Assembly: GCA_002831545.1 (NCBI GenBank)
Contig: CP025095.1
Coordinates: forward strand, 1,984,001-2,048,000
Length of the DNA stretch: 64,000 nucleotides
Source: Streptococcus suis
Lineage (GTDB): Bacteria; Bacillota; Bacilli; Lactobacillales; Streptococcaceae
Reading direction: 5' to 3'
Shown: positions 1-8,667 of the stretch, in pieces
Layout of the letters: every line of letters begins with the position of its first letter
How positions within the stretch are numbered: position 1 is the stretch's first letter
Made by a program: the position numbers and the translations under genes
Notes under the pieces: generated by a model
Databases searched by the model: none
The model's input: the letters and a program-made list of their open reading frames with translations, nothing else
Told to the model about the DNA's origin: nothing

Positions 1-1456
1 TTTTTTTGCGAGCGTCTCTTCGTTAGGTAAGTGTTCTAGAAGATAGGTCATATATTTCTCTGCATCAAGACCGTGTCGTTTAGCAGTTTCTAAAAGACTC
101 AAAATGATAGCTGTCGACTTGGCCCCCTCAAAGCTTTGAGAGAACAGCCAATTTTTACGTCCCATCACCAAGGTCTTCATAGCCCTCTCAGCCATATTGT
201 TGGACAGGACTAAATCGCCATCCGAGAGAACGGTTCGGAAGGTGGTTTCGTATTTGAGGCTATACTCTATTGCAGTGCCCAATTTGGAACCTGGCAAGAC
301 AGCCTGATTGCGACACCAATCAAAGAACTCGTCCATCAAGGGAGCCAACTCTGTCTGCCGTTTATGCAGCCGCTCCTCAGTAGACAAGTCAGTCCAGTCA
401 TTCTCCAAGGCAAACAGGCGGTCGCAATAGGCTAAGCCCTTGGCTCCTAAAGAAGTCTTGTCTGTCTTCTTAGGAGTCGCCTCAAAGAATTTTCTTCTGA
501 CATGAGCCCAACAGCCAACCAGCTGAGCCTTGTCTAACTGCCGATAGGCTGACCACATGTCACAATGTACATAGCCCGCATAGTCCCCAAGAACTTCCTC
601 CACAACCAAGCCACTCCGTCGTTTGTCATGATGATAGAGGGTGATGCCCTTTTTCTCATGCTTCCCAGACAAGAAAGTCCAGTAGAAGGTCAACTGGCTA
701 TCATTTTCTAAGACCTTGTAGGAGGTTTCATCCGCATGGAGAATAGGCTGCTCCAACAATTTCTCGTGCAACAGGTTATAAATCGGTTCGAAATAATACT
801 GACTAGACTTGATGTGCCAATTGGCTATTTCCTTGCGACTGATGGGCAGACCGAGCTTGTTCCAATCCTCTTCCTGACGGTAATTGGGCACCTTCAGATT
901 GAACTTCTGGTGAATGGTGTGGGCAATGATAGAGGCTGAACCCAAGCTGTGTGCCAAAGGTGCCTTAGGAATGGGAGCCTTGATAATCTTATCGCTCAGA
1001 TTCTTCTGACTACATGCCTGACACTTGTATGCGTGTTGAACATGGTCAATCCGCTTTAATTGTGCAGGAATGAAGACCAACTCTTGTCGTTGAACAGTTG
1101 AACCAATCTCCTTTAATTGACCATGACAGTCTGGACAGGTACAATCTTCGCCTTGCAATTCGTGATGCACTATCTCTGGAGTGAATTGGCTGAAAATAGC
1201 CTGACGAACTCCCTTAGCTTTCTTGCGTTTATAGGTAATCGTTTCTGTTTCAACTGGGTAAGTCAGCTTCTTCTTCAGGGAGAATTTCCTCCCCAAACAA
1301 GCTCAGCTGACCGGGTTGATACACAACCTTCTCTGATGATTTTCCGTAGAGTTTCTGTCTCAGATACTCAATCTGTTCACGAAGGAGGGTAAGTTCATTA
1401 GCCATCATATCTATCGTTTTTGACTGTGTTTCAATAATTTTTTCTAGTGATGACAT
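1..1456 (-). pseudogene. tnpC: IS66 transposase TnpC, frameshifted and partial
   Basis: The start at 1456 (MSSLEKII) is preceded by an AAGGAG ribosome site. An N-terminal coiled coil is followed by a stop at 1250-1252. The reading continues in another frame with the zinc-ribbon cysteines (CTCPDC, CQAC), the catalytic-domain motifs (HADETSYK, GCWAHVRRKF) and a C-terminal stretch still open at base 1. One extra C in the CCC at 1256-1258 (plus-strand GGG) accounts for the frame change. I read it as a transposase inactivated by a single-base insertion. A frameshift-expressed product is possible, but I see no canonical slippery site. Confidence 0.85.
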
Positions 1457-1506
1457 AACCAATCTCCTTCTTTTTATCTCATTATACACAAAGAAAAGCC
1501 ATGATT

Positions 1507-1857
1507 TCAATAGAAATCACGACTTTTTGAAAGATTTATTTTTGGATTGATAGAAAATCCTTTCATGAGCCAGTCCACCTGCTCGGAAGTTAGAGCCTTG
1601 ACCTCTTCTTCATTGTTTGGCCAGGTCAATTTTCCATTCTCAAAACGTTTATACAATAACCAAAATCCTTGTCCGTCCCAGTAAAGAGCTTTGAATCGGT
1701 CTTTTCGACCTCCGCAGAAGAGATAGACCTGACCTGAAAAGGGATCCAGATTGAATTGACTTTTGACAAGGTAGGCGAGAGAATCAATCCCTTGACGCAT
1801 GTCCGTTTTACCGCAAACCAAGTAGACTTGACCTAAATCACTGAGTCGGATGGTCAT
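1507..1857 (-). CDS. tnpB: IS66 accessory protein TnpB (IS66 Orf2)
   Basis: A 116-residue protein with the IS66 Orf2 signature: VYLVCGKTDMRQGIDSLA near the start, then VYLFCGGRKDRFKALYWDGQG. TnpB is required for IS66 transposition, but its biochemical role is unclear. It overlaps the 3' end of tnpA by 20 bases and precedes tnpC, the usual arrangement. It appears intact. Confidence 0.9.
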   Translation of the reverse strand: MTIRLSDLGQVYLVCGKTDMRQGIDSLAYLVKSQFNLDPFSGQVYLFCGGRKDRFKALYWDGQGFWLLYKRFENGKLTWPNNEEEVKALTSEQVDWLMKGFSINPKINLSKSRDFY

Positions 1858-2023
1858 AGTGCAGTACCTTATCCAAGATTGTTTCTAATATTTTTTGGTT
1901 GATAGAGTGAAAGAATGTGACTTCCACTTTTCCGAGACGAATTTTCATCAGAATATCATTTCTGCCTTTCTTCTCAAAGCGGCGAGATAGGGGAATAGTC
2001 AATGGGACGATGGGGTGTGACAT
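1838..2023 (-). CDS. tnpA: IS66 accessory protein TnpA-like
   Basis: A 61-residue protein starting MSHPIVPLTIPLSRRFEKKG. The start is chosen at 2023 because AGGAGG sits 8-9 bases upstream; a longer in-frame reading would run into the IS end. Position and small basic character fit the first gene of IS66 elements. It is shorter than many TnpA proteins, so the assignment rests partly on order. Confidence 0.65.
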   Translation of the reverse strand: MSHPIVPLTIPLSRRFEKKGRNDILMKIRLGKVEVTFFHSINQKILETILDKVLHYDHPTQ

Positions 2024-2223
2024 AATAAATCCTCCAGTTTTGTTTTTTATAACAGTATACAGGAGGAGGGAGTGATTAGATAGATACCTTGTTATTGGGC
2101 GGTTACGATTGATAGCTATCATGTCCTTAATTATATTTCTCAAAAAGTGAAAAAATGGTAAAAATGCGAAAAAGTTTTAAAAATTTCTGCAACAAAAAAG
2201 CACCTGATTGCTCAGATGCCAGA

Positions 2224-2568
2224 TTAGATAAATGGAATAATGGACTTGGTATCCTTAAGAAGATCCGTAGCTTTTTTGATAAAGCTATTATCCGTCAGAT
2301 ATTGAATACCTGCTGGAGTGATACCAATGTTTTCAAGCCCCTCAACCAACGGATACTTCTCACCCCAAACCTTTGACAAAGTAATACCATCAATGTATCC
2401 CTCTGTCAAAAGATTGTACATTACAAATCGCCAATAGGTCGAATTAATCGTGAACAACTTCCCTTGAGCTACCAGATAAGTAGTGTCCACCGCAATATCT
2501 TTCTTCAAACAATTGTAAAGATAAGCTAATATCTGGTAGACAATGACTGGATAATCATCTTTTGCCAT
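2224..2568 (-). CDS. YjcQ-like phage protein
   Basis: A 114-residue protein starting MAKDDYPVIVYQILAYLYNC. The start at 2568 is supported by GGGAGG about 6 bases upstream. Its composition (repeated helices, a wing-like GITLSKVWGEKYPLVEGLENIGITP segment seen in parts, and C-terminal helix) resembles the YjcQ family of winged-helix-like proteins common in Gram-positive prophages. Function is unknown. It is the last prophage gene before the IS66 end. Confidence 0.65.
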   Translation of the reverse strand: MAKDDYPVIVYQILAYLYNCLKKDIAVDTTYLVAQGKLFTINSTYWRFVMYNLLTEGYIDGITLSKVWGEKYPLVEGLENIGITPAGIQYLTDNSFIKKATDLLKDTKSIIPFI

Positions 2569-2585
2569 AACAACCTCCCAAATGC

Positions 2586-2819
2586 TTATCCCCACCCAAA
2601 CGACAACTCTTTACGATAGTTCCCGTCTTGGTCTTTAAAATTTTGTAAAAACTTCCCCAAATACTTCATGTTGGCATCGTCAAATGTATTTACACGAATA
2701 TCTTTCGTTTCAGGGTTAAAAACGAGCGTTTGCTTATGCTCCTCCTTGTTTTCAGGGTAAATCTCATAGTGATAAAAACCATCGTCACCAATATCTATCA
2801 AAACAAATCTTAAATACAT
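2586..2819 (-). CDS. Small protein downstream of minor head protein; candidate immunity protein
   Basis: A 77-residue acidic protein, start MYLRFVLIDIGDDGFYHY at 2819, preceded by GAAAGGG. The start lies 4 bases after the stop of the MuF-like head gene. I do not recognise the family. In MuF polymorphic toxin loci the gene directly after the toxin commonly encodes an immunity protein, so position suggests that role. That is inference only. Confidence 0.6.
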   Translation of the reverse strand: MYLRFVLIDIGDDGFYHYEIYPENKEEHKQTLVFNPETKDIRVNTFDDANMKYLGKFLQNFKDQDGNYRKELSFGWG

Positions 2820-2823
2820 ACCT

Positions 2824-4044
2824 TTACCCTTTCTTTTTAAATTCTTTGACAGCTTCGGAGTAATTAAATAACTCATCGACTTTTTTGTGAGCTGTATCAT
2901 AATCCAACTTGCTAGTCACATACATATAATCATGTTCTAAGCGTTCATGCTTCAGCAAAATTAAATCATGCGGTTGAATATTTTTTCCAGAAATCAATCT
3001 CTCCCATGATTGAGCCATGTCAATATCTGGTGCAAACAACCCCTTCCCATAATTCAACTCATGAACATTATTAAACACATGATTAAACGCTTTATCAACA
3101 TCGTCTTTTGAAAAGCCATTCATTTCTTTGAACTTCCCAATGTTCGAATAGATTTTACGCTTTTCCAAATCTTGATTGCTGTTTTTTATCCTGTCGTAGG
3201 TTAAATAAGCATGTTTTTCGGCTTTAATAAAATCTTTCGGCAAAAGCTCGTCGTTTGAATCATCACGAACATAATTCTTTGCACCAGCTTGAACTAGAAG
3301 TCCGATGCCTTTCCTTTCCTCTATTTTAGCATTTTTTAAAGGATCAGACCAACGTTTTGAGTGTGCATTCTGTTTTTTGCCGTTTCCTGGGTGATAATCA
3401 ACAGTACACCTGCACCGATTGTGCCTCCGCCAAACATCCTTTGGAACATCTGGATAGTTATAAACCCCAACAACAGCCCTACACCATTTACAACAATTGC
3501 CACTTTCTTTTCTGACAACTTTAGGTGTCAATCCAGCCTTAGCATGAAACTCCGCATTAGCTTTGATAATATCATCCACAATCGACTGCGTAAAGTTCAC
3601 AATCGGCTCCTGCAACAACCAAGACACCTTATCAAACTCATCCTCAGACGACAAACGATTAACAAGACCATCAATCCTGTCCTGATTGACCTCAGGCACC
3701 TGCACCTGTAGACCAATCTTGGCAGACCTATTCAAATCCTCCTGAACTTGACCAGCATAACCACTCACAAGCTCGAAATTCCGCCCTAGCGTGTCCGTCA
3801 GCAATCTTTTGGCTATGTTGTAATACATTTTACCGTCTGGCAACCTATCGCCCGTCACAGACGAACTGAGAGCGTCTGCCAGAATGTCCCCAACCTCCAG
3901 AGCAAAATCATTTGCTGTGGCATAGGTCGCCCTCTTCTTTTTCAACTCCTCAAAAGCACGACGGACAACCTCACTCTTACCATAGGATGCTTCAAACTTG
4001 TCCTGCACTTCCTTTAGCAAGTCTGGTAAAATATCACGTTCCAT
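2824..4044 (-). CDS. Phage minor head protein (MuF/SPP1 gp7-like) with extra C-terminal domain
   Basis: A 406-residue protein directly downstream of the portal gene (11-base overlap). Residues 1-230 resemble the SPP1 gp7/MuF minor head family; a Cys/His cluster (CCKWCRAVVGVY, RRHNRCRCTVDYHPG) lies near residues 183-220. Residues about 250-406 go beyond the head domain and include HERLEHDYMYV and a Lys-rich C-terminus. MuF proteins often carry C-terminal toxin domains in temperate phages, and this layout fits; the toxin type is not identified. The head role is well supported, the effector role is inferred. Confidence 0.8.
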   Translation of the reverse strand: MERDILPDLLKEVQDKFEASYGKSEVVRRAFEELKKKRATYATANDFALEVGDILADALSSSVTGDRLPDGKMYYNIAKRLLTDTLGRNFELVSGYAGQVQEDLNRSAKIGLQVQVPEVNQDRIDGLVNRLSSEDEFDKVSWLLQEPIVNFTQSIVDDIIKANAEFHAKAGLTPKVVRKESGNCCKWCRAVVGVYNYPDVPKDVWRRHNRCRCTVDYHPGNGKKQNAHSKRWSDPLKNAKIEERKGIGLLVQAGAKNYVRDDSNDELLPKDFIKAEKHAYLTYDRIKNSNQDLEKRKIYSNIGKFKEMNGFSKDDVDKAFNHVFNNVHELNYGKGLFAPDIDMAQSWERLISGKNIQPHDLILLKHERLEHDYMYVTSKLDYDTAHKKVDELFNYSEAVKEFKKKG

Positions 4045-5296
4045 TCGCTGTTACCTCTGGAATCACTGGTTTAGACTCACTATCTCCAACAATACCTGTC
4101 AAATCACGGATCGTTTCTGCCGTGATATAACCTGGCAAAGCCTGATTGATTTTGATAGCTCCGTCCCCTAGCATTGTCAGCGTTGTTGCGTCTGCTTCAA
4201 AGAGTGGTTCCCATTTTGGAATAGTCTTGACAAACTGTTCTCTGAGATAAGCAAATTCGTCACGCAAGCAGGCAGCCACATAGGCGACATTCAGCAAGCC
4301 ACTACCCAAACTGCGCTGAGCTTTCCGACCTGCCAATCGTAAGTTTTCATGGCTTGCTTTGATTGCCTCTACCGATGACGGATTGTCCGACACGAACCCA
4401 AGGTCATCCAAAGTCAATCCCATTTCCCCAGCAAAACCAGCCGCTGCAGTCCGCAACTGCTCCGTAAATGGACTCATGCTTGCCGTGGTAAATTGTCCAA
4501 TGCTCGGCGCGTCACCATCGTCATCCTTAGTAAATTCCAAGAGACTTGTCACAGTCGCTTTCCATTTATCCATTGGTTCCGCATCTTGGCTTGTGCCCAA
4601 AACATATTTTTGCGGGAAGGAATAAAATTCAGCTGTCACATCGGCACGTTCCAAAGTCCTCTTAGCATACGATTGATAGTACATACCTGCACGAGTTATC
4701 CGACTACGACCAAACGGGCGAACTGCATCCGGCCTGTGAATGACTGGCACCAGTAACGGACGACCTGTCGGGTTGGCGACAGGCGTAAAAGTACCACCTG
4801 AAACATAAATTGTATAATCTGCCGTAAAGTAGGCCTCAAGTTTCGGGTTGCCATTGTCGTCCCGTTGTAAGACCGCATAGCCTTCGGTCAATAGCCCCGT
4901 AATTGGGTCTAGGATACCTGTCGCATTGCTGGACTCAATGACTTGCAGACGTACCCTGTCCTCGACTTTTGACAGATAGACAAAACTACACGAACCTATC
5001 AAGGACGATAGAACCACAGAGTCGAAAAAGACATCTGGATTATTCTGCTGAAAAATATCATTGACTTGAAACTGGTCATTGTCAAACTCACGGAAAACCA
5101 ATCTGTCCGCTAAGCTATCCACACCTTTCGCACACCAGCCCAAGACCGACCGATACTGTTGACGGATATTTGGTGGAATGGTAATCCCGAACGAGCTATC
5201 TTTATGCTGCATAGCATACTGCTTATACCTCATCTCCACTCGAGGTTTGACCTCGTTCAGCTTTCGCCTGAGGTATCCAATACCTTTGTATTCCAT
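4034..5296 (-). CDS. Phage portal protein (SPP1 gp6-like)
   Basis: A 420-residue portal protein, the dodecameric ring through which DNA enters the capsid. It shows the family pattern: an N-terminal helix-rich segment with WCAKGVDSLADRLVFREF, a central wing with LLVPVIHRPDAVRPFGRSRI, and a C-terminal stem/crown (SDNPSSVEAIKASHENLRLAGRKA seen across residues 303-327). It is followed by the minor head gene, as usual. Somewhat shorter than typical portals of 450-500 residues. Normally terL lies just upstream; here an HNH gene does. Confidence 0.88.
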   Translation of the reverse strand: MEYKGIGYLRRKLNEVKPRVEMRYKQYAMQHKDSSFGITIPPNIRQQYRSVLGWCAKGVDSLADRLVFREFDNDQFQVNDIFQQNNPDVFFDSVVLSSLIGSCSFVYLSKVEDRVRLQVIESSNATGILDPITGLLTEGYAVLQRDDNGNPKLEAYFTADYTIYVSGGTFTPVANPTGRPLLVPVIHRPDAVRPFGRSRITRAGMYYQSYAKRTLERADVTAEFYSFPQKYVLGTSQDAEPMDKWKATVTSLLEFTKDDDGDAPSIGQFTTASMSPFTEQLRTAAAGFAGEMGLTLDDLGFVSDNPSSVEAIKASHENLRLAGRKAQRSLGSGLLNVAYVAACLRDEFAYLREQFVKTIPKWEPLFEADATTLTMLGDGAIKINQALPGYITAETIRDLTGIVGDSESKPVIPEVTANGT

Positions 5297-5297
5297 A

Positions 5298-5927
5298 TCA
5301 TCCGCCTTCCATGTATTCTAAAATTCTAGCTTCTCGAGTGGAACTATAATACTTAAAATTCTTGTACCACAAACTAAAATCACGTCCTGCTTTAGAACAA
5401 TTACACGGACGACAAGCAGGAACAACATTATTCTTACTATAAGCTCCAGCATTATCTACTGGCATGATATGTTCATGGTGTAGCCGTTCATTAAATAAAT
5501 CAAAGTGCTCATCCCCAGTCATTCCACAATATGCACAGGAATGTTCAAAATAATCAAGTGTGCATTCCCATTCCTCTTTAGTCAATGTGGTATCTCCACC
5601 ATATTTTTTAGTCCTTGATTTCTCATTGATTATCCTACGTTGGATCGGATTATCTGTATCCCATTTTTTAGAAGAAGACTTGCACTTATCGGTGTTCTGA
5701 GCATAATATTCTCTACCGTATTTTCTTCTTTCCTCAATGTGCTTTCGATAATACTCCTTACCTTTTGCAATTAATTTTTCACGATTTTTCTCATACCTAA
5801 TCTTGTCATATACTTTTCTACAATCCTTGCACCTTCCATCAAATCCGCTCTTAGAGTTTCTTCGAGCAGGAAAGTTGTCTGTAGTTAATTCTTTTTTTAT
5901 CCCACAAGTGCTACATTTTTTATACAT
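5298..5927 (-). CDS. HNH endonuclease (homing-type, zinc-ribbon N-terminus)
   Basis: A 209-residue protein with an N-terminal Cys4 ribbon (CSTCGIKK and CKDCRKVY), a basic middle region rich in Tyr/Arg/Lys, and a C-terminal HNH core (CAYCG, then LHHEHIMPVDNAG, NVVPACRPCNCSKAG). It resembles free-standing HNH nucleases that sit among phage packaging genes. It starts with a strong GGAGGAAATA site and ends one base before the portal start. It occupies the place where terminase genes would be expected. Confidence 0.85.
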   Translation of the reverse strand: MYKKCSTCGIKKELTTDNFPARRNSKSGFDGRCKDCRKVYDKIRYEKNREKLIAKGKEYYRKHIEERRKYGREYYAQNTDKCKSSSKKWDTDNPIQRRIINEKSRTKKYGGDTTLTKEEWECTLDYFEHSCAYCGMTGDEHFDLFNERLHHEHIMPVDNAGAYSKNNVVPACRPCNCSKAGRDFSLWYKNFKYYSSTREARILEYMEGG

Positions 5928-6026
5928 TATTTCCTCCTCTGACTTTTTTTCTCTCGAATGAAAAATTGCACAGTGACGGCGTGAAGGGCCGCCGAGGCGG
6001 TGGGGAGGGTGGTACCCCCCTACTCA

Positions 6027-6365
6027 TCAACCTCGGTACTTTGCCCAATTCATGCTTTGTGGTAAATTTCGATTGCCAACAACTTTCGTTCCATTTACCT
6101 TATCGTCAGCAAATAGTTTATCGGACTTCTGCCGATTGCATTGCCAATGAGCAAGTTGAAGATTGTTAATATCTGACGGATGCCCGTTGCGATTGACAGG
6201 AATGATATGGTCAATCACAGGACTTAATGGATGCGGATAACTTAATGACTTATCGACAAGGTTTCCGCAGATTCCACATGTGTTTCTTGTCTTAAGAATT
6301 ATCTTCTTGTTTTTCTCAAAAGCTACCCGATGCGGACCACTTCTGTCTGGTCTAGTTTCAGCCAT
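6027..6365 (-). CDS. Phage HNH endonuclease (packaging-associated)
   Basis: A 112-residue HNH protein: CGICG, then SPVIDHIIPVNRNGHPSD, LQLAHWQCNRQKSDK. Short HNH proteins of this type lie immediately before terS in many cos-type phages of Gram-positive bacteria and assist terminase cleavage. The spacer after it (about 5940-6026) is rich in G/C and includes a run of six C, then leads directly to the second HNH gene instead of terS. Confidence 0.88.
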   Translation of the reverse strand: MAETRPDRSGPHRVAFEKNKKIILKTRNTCGICGNLVDKSLSYPHPLSPVIDHIIPVNRNGHPSDINNLQLAHWQCNRQKSDKLFADDKVNGTKVVGNRNLPQSMNWAKYRG

Positions 6366-6389
6366 TTTTTACCTCCTGAAACACCTGTT

Positions 6390-6508
6390 GAAAGTAACAT
6401 ATCTTATATTCTGTTACGTTCGCTATAATCTACTCTAAGCTAGATGCACCAATACTTTAACCACATTCTCAAAAAATGAAAGTAACATGCTTTTATTTTG
6501 TTACATTC
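6390..6508. repeat. Two copies of a 31-32 bp imperfect palindrome near a recombinase gene
   Basis: Copy 1 at 6390-6421 and copy 2 at 6478-6508 each have GAAAGTAACA on the left and TGTTACNTTC on the right, separated by 11-12 AT-rich bases. Copy 2 overlaps the stop codon of the tyrosine recombinase gene. The architecture resembles a binding or crossover site, but copy 2 could also act as a weak terminator on the minus strand (T-run follows). Confidence 0.6.
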
Positions 6509-7073
6509 AATAGTCAAACGTCAGTATTGCTTCGTCTAATTCGTCCTGCTGATAACCAATATAAATTAGTGTTATTGTAGGTGTGGAATGGTTGAATATC
6601 TTCTGCAAGGTAACCACATCATGTGTCTGGATATAGTAATGATATCCAAATGTCTTTCTCATGGAATGACTACCTAGATTTTCAAGACCGATATGTTGAC
6701 CAGCTTTCTTGACAATCTCCCACGCTGTCTTCCGTTGGATTGGGGCGAACTGAACACCATTACGTTTGTCGCGTTTTCTACTTGGAAATAGAAAGTCATA
6801 ATCTTTCAGTTCTTTATTTTCTATGTATTGATTTAGGGCTTTTCTTAGCTTTGGATTGATGGCAAATGGCTTGGCTTTCTTGGTCTTCTTCTCGACCACA
6901 AACACCCTGTCACCCCTAACATCCTTGACTTTCAAGCCAAGGAAGTCACTGATTCGAATGCCAGAGTAAATTCCAAACATGAACAAGATATAATCTCGCT
7001 CGTTTCTCTCTTTCAGATAATCTTTGATACGTTCGATATCATCAACGTTCCGAATAGGTTCGACAGATCGCAC
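6507..7073 (-). CDS. Phage tyrosine recombinase (second, late-region)
   Basis: A 188-residue catalytic-domain-only tyrosine recombinase. Visible active-site elements are Arg in SGIRISDFLGL, HSMRKTFGYH (HxxR), FNHSTP (third His) and the nucleophile region LIYIGY. The start is set to GTG at 7073 because GGAGGTG lies 5 bases before it; an upstream TTG at 7091 would overlap that site. Such genes follow arpU in many streptococcal phages; their role is unknown. It is distinct from the integrase at 19295. Confidence 0.85.
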   Translation of the reverse strand: MRSVEPIRNVDDIERIKDYLKERNERDYILFMFGIYSGIRISDFLGLKVKDVRGDRVFVVEKKTKKAKPFAINPKLRKALNQYIENKELKDYDFLFPSRKRDKRNGVQFAPIQRKTAWEIVKKAGQHIGLENLGSHSMRKTFGYHYYIQTHDVVTLQKIFNHSTPTITLIYIGYQQDELDEAILTFDY

Positions 7074-7089
7074 TTGTTCACCTCCAATC

Positions 7090-7113
7090 AAAAAAGACAG
7101 GTCAATGCCTGTC
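7090..7113 (-). terminator. Rho-independent terminator after arpU-like gene
   Basis: On the minus strand GACAGG-loop-CCTGTC is followed by six T. It separates the early operon from the recombinase gene, although the recombinase ribosome site starts directly after it. Confidence 0.7.
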
Positions 7114-7192
7114 TAGTTCCTGTTGTCTCATACTACTATTTTAGCATTGAAAAATGTATATTTACTGCGGTCTTAATCCGTTTAAACTTCGC

Positions 7193-7630
7193 TCAAACTC
7201 CGCCCAAACTCCGTTTTTCAACCAACAACGCACCTCTACGGTAAATCTCTGCAAATGAAATCAATGCTAAATTAAGTAATTCATGATAGCGAGTTTCCTC
7301 ATAACCGATTTTTTTCATGATTTCTTCCCTGGGTGTTGGATATGGTTTGAGGTATTTAAAAATCAGTATCAATCTTAGTTCTGGCTGTAAAATATGTGAA
7401 ACCGAATATTCTATGGCTTCTAGCTCATTAACTGCCTCGACATGATTAAGGGCCAGTTTTTCTACCTGTTGATTTGGTTTTGAAACACTTTGTCTAGGCT
7501 CAAAAGTGTATTGCTGAGTAATCTTTTGTTCCTGAAAATCGTTAGCAATATTTCGCCACATTTTGTACTTTTCAAGAGTTCTCTCTGCTTTCTCAATTGT
7601 CTTCTTCGTGTCCAATTCTGCTACAATCAA
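7193..7630 (-). CDS. ArpU-like late transcription regulator
   Basis: A 145-residue protein of the ArpU family, phage regulators at the end of the early operon that control late packaging/lysis genes. N-terminal helices (KYKMWRNIANDFQEQ) precede a sigma-region-4-like C-terminal part (LRLILIFKYLKPYPTPREEI, then GYEETRYHELLNLALISFAE). The start at 7630 is TTG and overlaps the previous gene by 38 bases; the start is uncertain. Confidence 0.75.
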   Translation of the reverse strand: MIVAELDTKKTIEKAERTLEKYKMWRNIANDFQEQKITQQYTFEPRQSVSKPNQQVEKLALNHVEAVNELEAIEYSVSHILQPELRLILIFKYLKPYPTPREEIMKKIGYEETRYHELLNLALISFAEIYRRGALLVEKRSLGGV

Positions 7631-7841
7631 TAGAATTTACCAACCTTCCTACTTCCTCTGCAAATGTAATGACTGCTTTGGATAATCCATCAATCGCTTG
7701 TTCACAAAAGATAGCGACATTTCGGGCAATCCGTTCAAAAGAACTATCATTTTCATTCAACCATCGAATCAGCTGTTCAAGTTCCTTCTGTCTTCTCAAC
7801 TCTTCCTGCTTAGCTTTTTTCTTCTTGATTCTTTTGTTCAT
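7593..7841 (-). CDS. Hypothetical phage protein with MNKRIKKKK start
   Basis: An 82-residue protein, start ATG at 7841 with GAGG six bases upstream. The very basic N-terminus MNKRIKKKKAKQ is nearly the same as that of the gene at 8668-9054, while the rest differs. The remainder is helical and acidic. No function recognised. Confidence 0.65.
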   Translation of the reverse strand: MNKRIKKKKAKQEELRRQKELEQLIRWLNENDSSFERIARNVAIFCEQAIDGLSKAVITFAEEVGRLVNSIDCSRIGHEEDN

Positions 7842-7849
7842 GCGTAACC

Positions 7850-8017
7850 TCAAGATGTTCTTTTCATCACATTCTCTTTAAAGTCATCAATTTCTTGCGT
7901 GACCTTTTTTAAAAGATTTTGTTCAACCATTACATCATGTTCGCTAGCACCTTCCCTTTTGATGTAGTGCTGCAAAGCATGTTTAACAATTTGCATTTGC
8001 TTGTACTTCAAATACAT
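7850..8017 (-). CDS. Small hypothetical phage protein
   Basis: A 55-residue protein starting MYLKYKQMQIVKHALQHY. The start at 8017 has GGAGGG upstream. Helical, charged; overlaps the preceding gene's 3' end by 10 bases, consistent with translational coupling. Function unknown. Confidence 0.6.
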   Translation of the reverse strand: MYLKYKQMQIVKHALQHYIKREGASEHDVMVEQNLLKKVTQEIDDFKENVMKRTS

Positions 8018-8283
8018 GCCTTCACCCTCCATTTTCTAGTATTAGCCCTTTTCTTGGCTGTTTCTCTAGCCATTTCGTCCCAGATATAGTCGGCATTTTC
8101 AAGCATGAGGTCCACGCATTTGTCCTTCAGGGTCTCGATTTCAATTTCTTGACGCTCTATGTCTTTGTATGCACGGTTGTAAAGTTCATCTTTCAGGAAC
8201 TCATTTTCTTTGAGCAACTGAACTACATCAATTTCAATCTTACATCCATAGTCTGGTAACAATCTAATTCCATTAAAACTCAT
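8008..8283 (-). CDS. Hypothetical phage protein, coiled coil
   Basis: A 91-residue protein starting MSFNGIRLLPDYGCKIEI. Residues 24-75 are rich in Glu/Lys/Leu with heptad-like spacing. GGAGGTATTAA precedes the ATG. It overlaps the preceding gene by 11 bases. Function unknown. Confidence 0.65.
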   Translation of the reverse strand: MSFNGIRLLPDYGCKIEIDVVQLLKENEFLKDELYNRAYKDIERQEIEIETLKDKCVDLMLENADYIWDEMARETAKKRANTRKWRVKACI

Positions 8284-8659
8284 TTAATACCTCCATATCA
8301 AACCCGCTATCAATAAATCTATAAGCCAATTCTGGATTGATTCCATTGCCTAGCCTTTGATAAATCAAAGCCATATCTTCATCTGAAAAAAGTGTTCCTA
8401 GGTAACGATTAAGAAAATTTTTGGTAAATTCTCTAAAAAGACAATTCCGTTTCTCACTTTTAAATGGTTGCCCTTTTGCAATTGTCCTACTGCACCACAT
8501 CAATAATTTTGCAATGATGTCTCTTCGTGACTGTACTCCTTCCAAACTAAAATACGTGTTTGTTTTTGGAATCAGTATCACTTCCAAATTCGCATTTATA
8601 TATGACATTGGAAATAAGCCGAGCAGTTCTTTTAGTTCATTCATTAGTTCAGTATTCAT
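8273..8659 (-). CDS. Hypothetical phage protein
   Basis: A 128-residue protein starting MNTELMNELKELLGLFP; GGGGAAGAA precedes the ATG at 8659, so this start is preferred to an upstream codon. Contains Cys residues at WCSR and NCLF but no recognised domain. Part of the overlapping early operon. Confidence 0.65.
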   Translation of the reverse strand: MNTELMNELKELLGLFPMSYINANLEVILIPKTNTYFSLEGVQSRRDIIAKLLMWCSRTIAKGQPFKSEKRNCLFREFTKNFLNRYLGTLFSDEDMALIYQRLGNGINPELAYRFIDSGFDMEVLNEF

Positions 8660-8667
8660 TTCTTCCC

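Larger units (their letters stand above)
1..2106 (-). mobile_element. IS66-family insertion sequence, cut by window edge
   Basis: Three genes in the order tnpA-tnpB-tnpC read on the minus strand, the hallmark of IS66 elements. The right end is placed near 2106, where the minus strand begins GTAACCGCCC, close to the GTAA ends of this family. The left end lies outside the window. A relic of the same right end occurs at 34735-34786. The element abuts the truncated end of the prophage. Confidence 0.85.
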
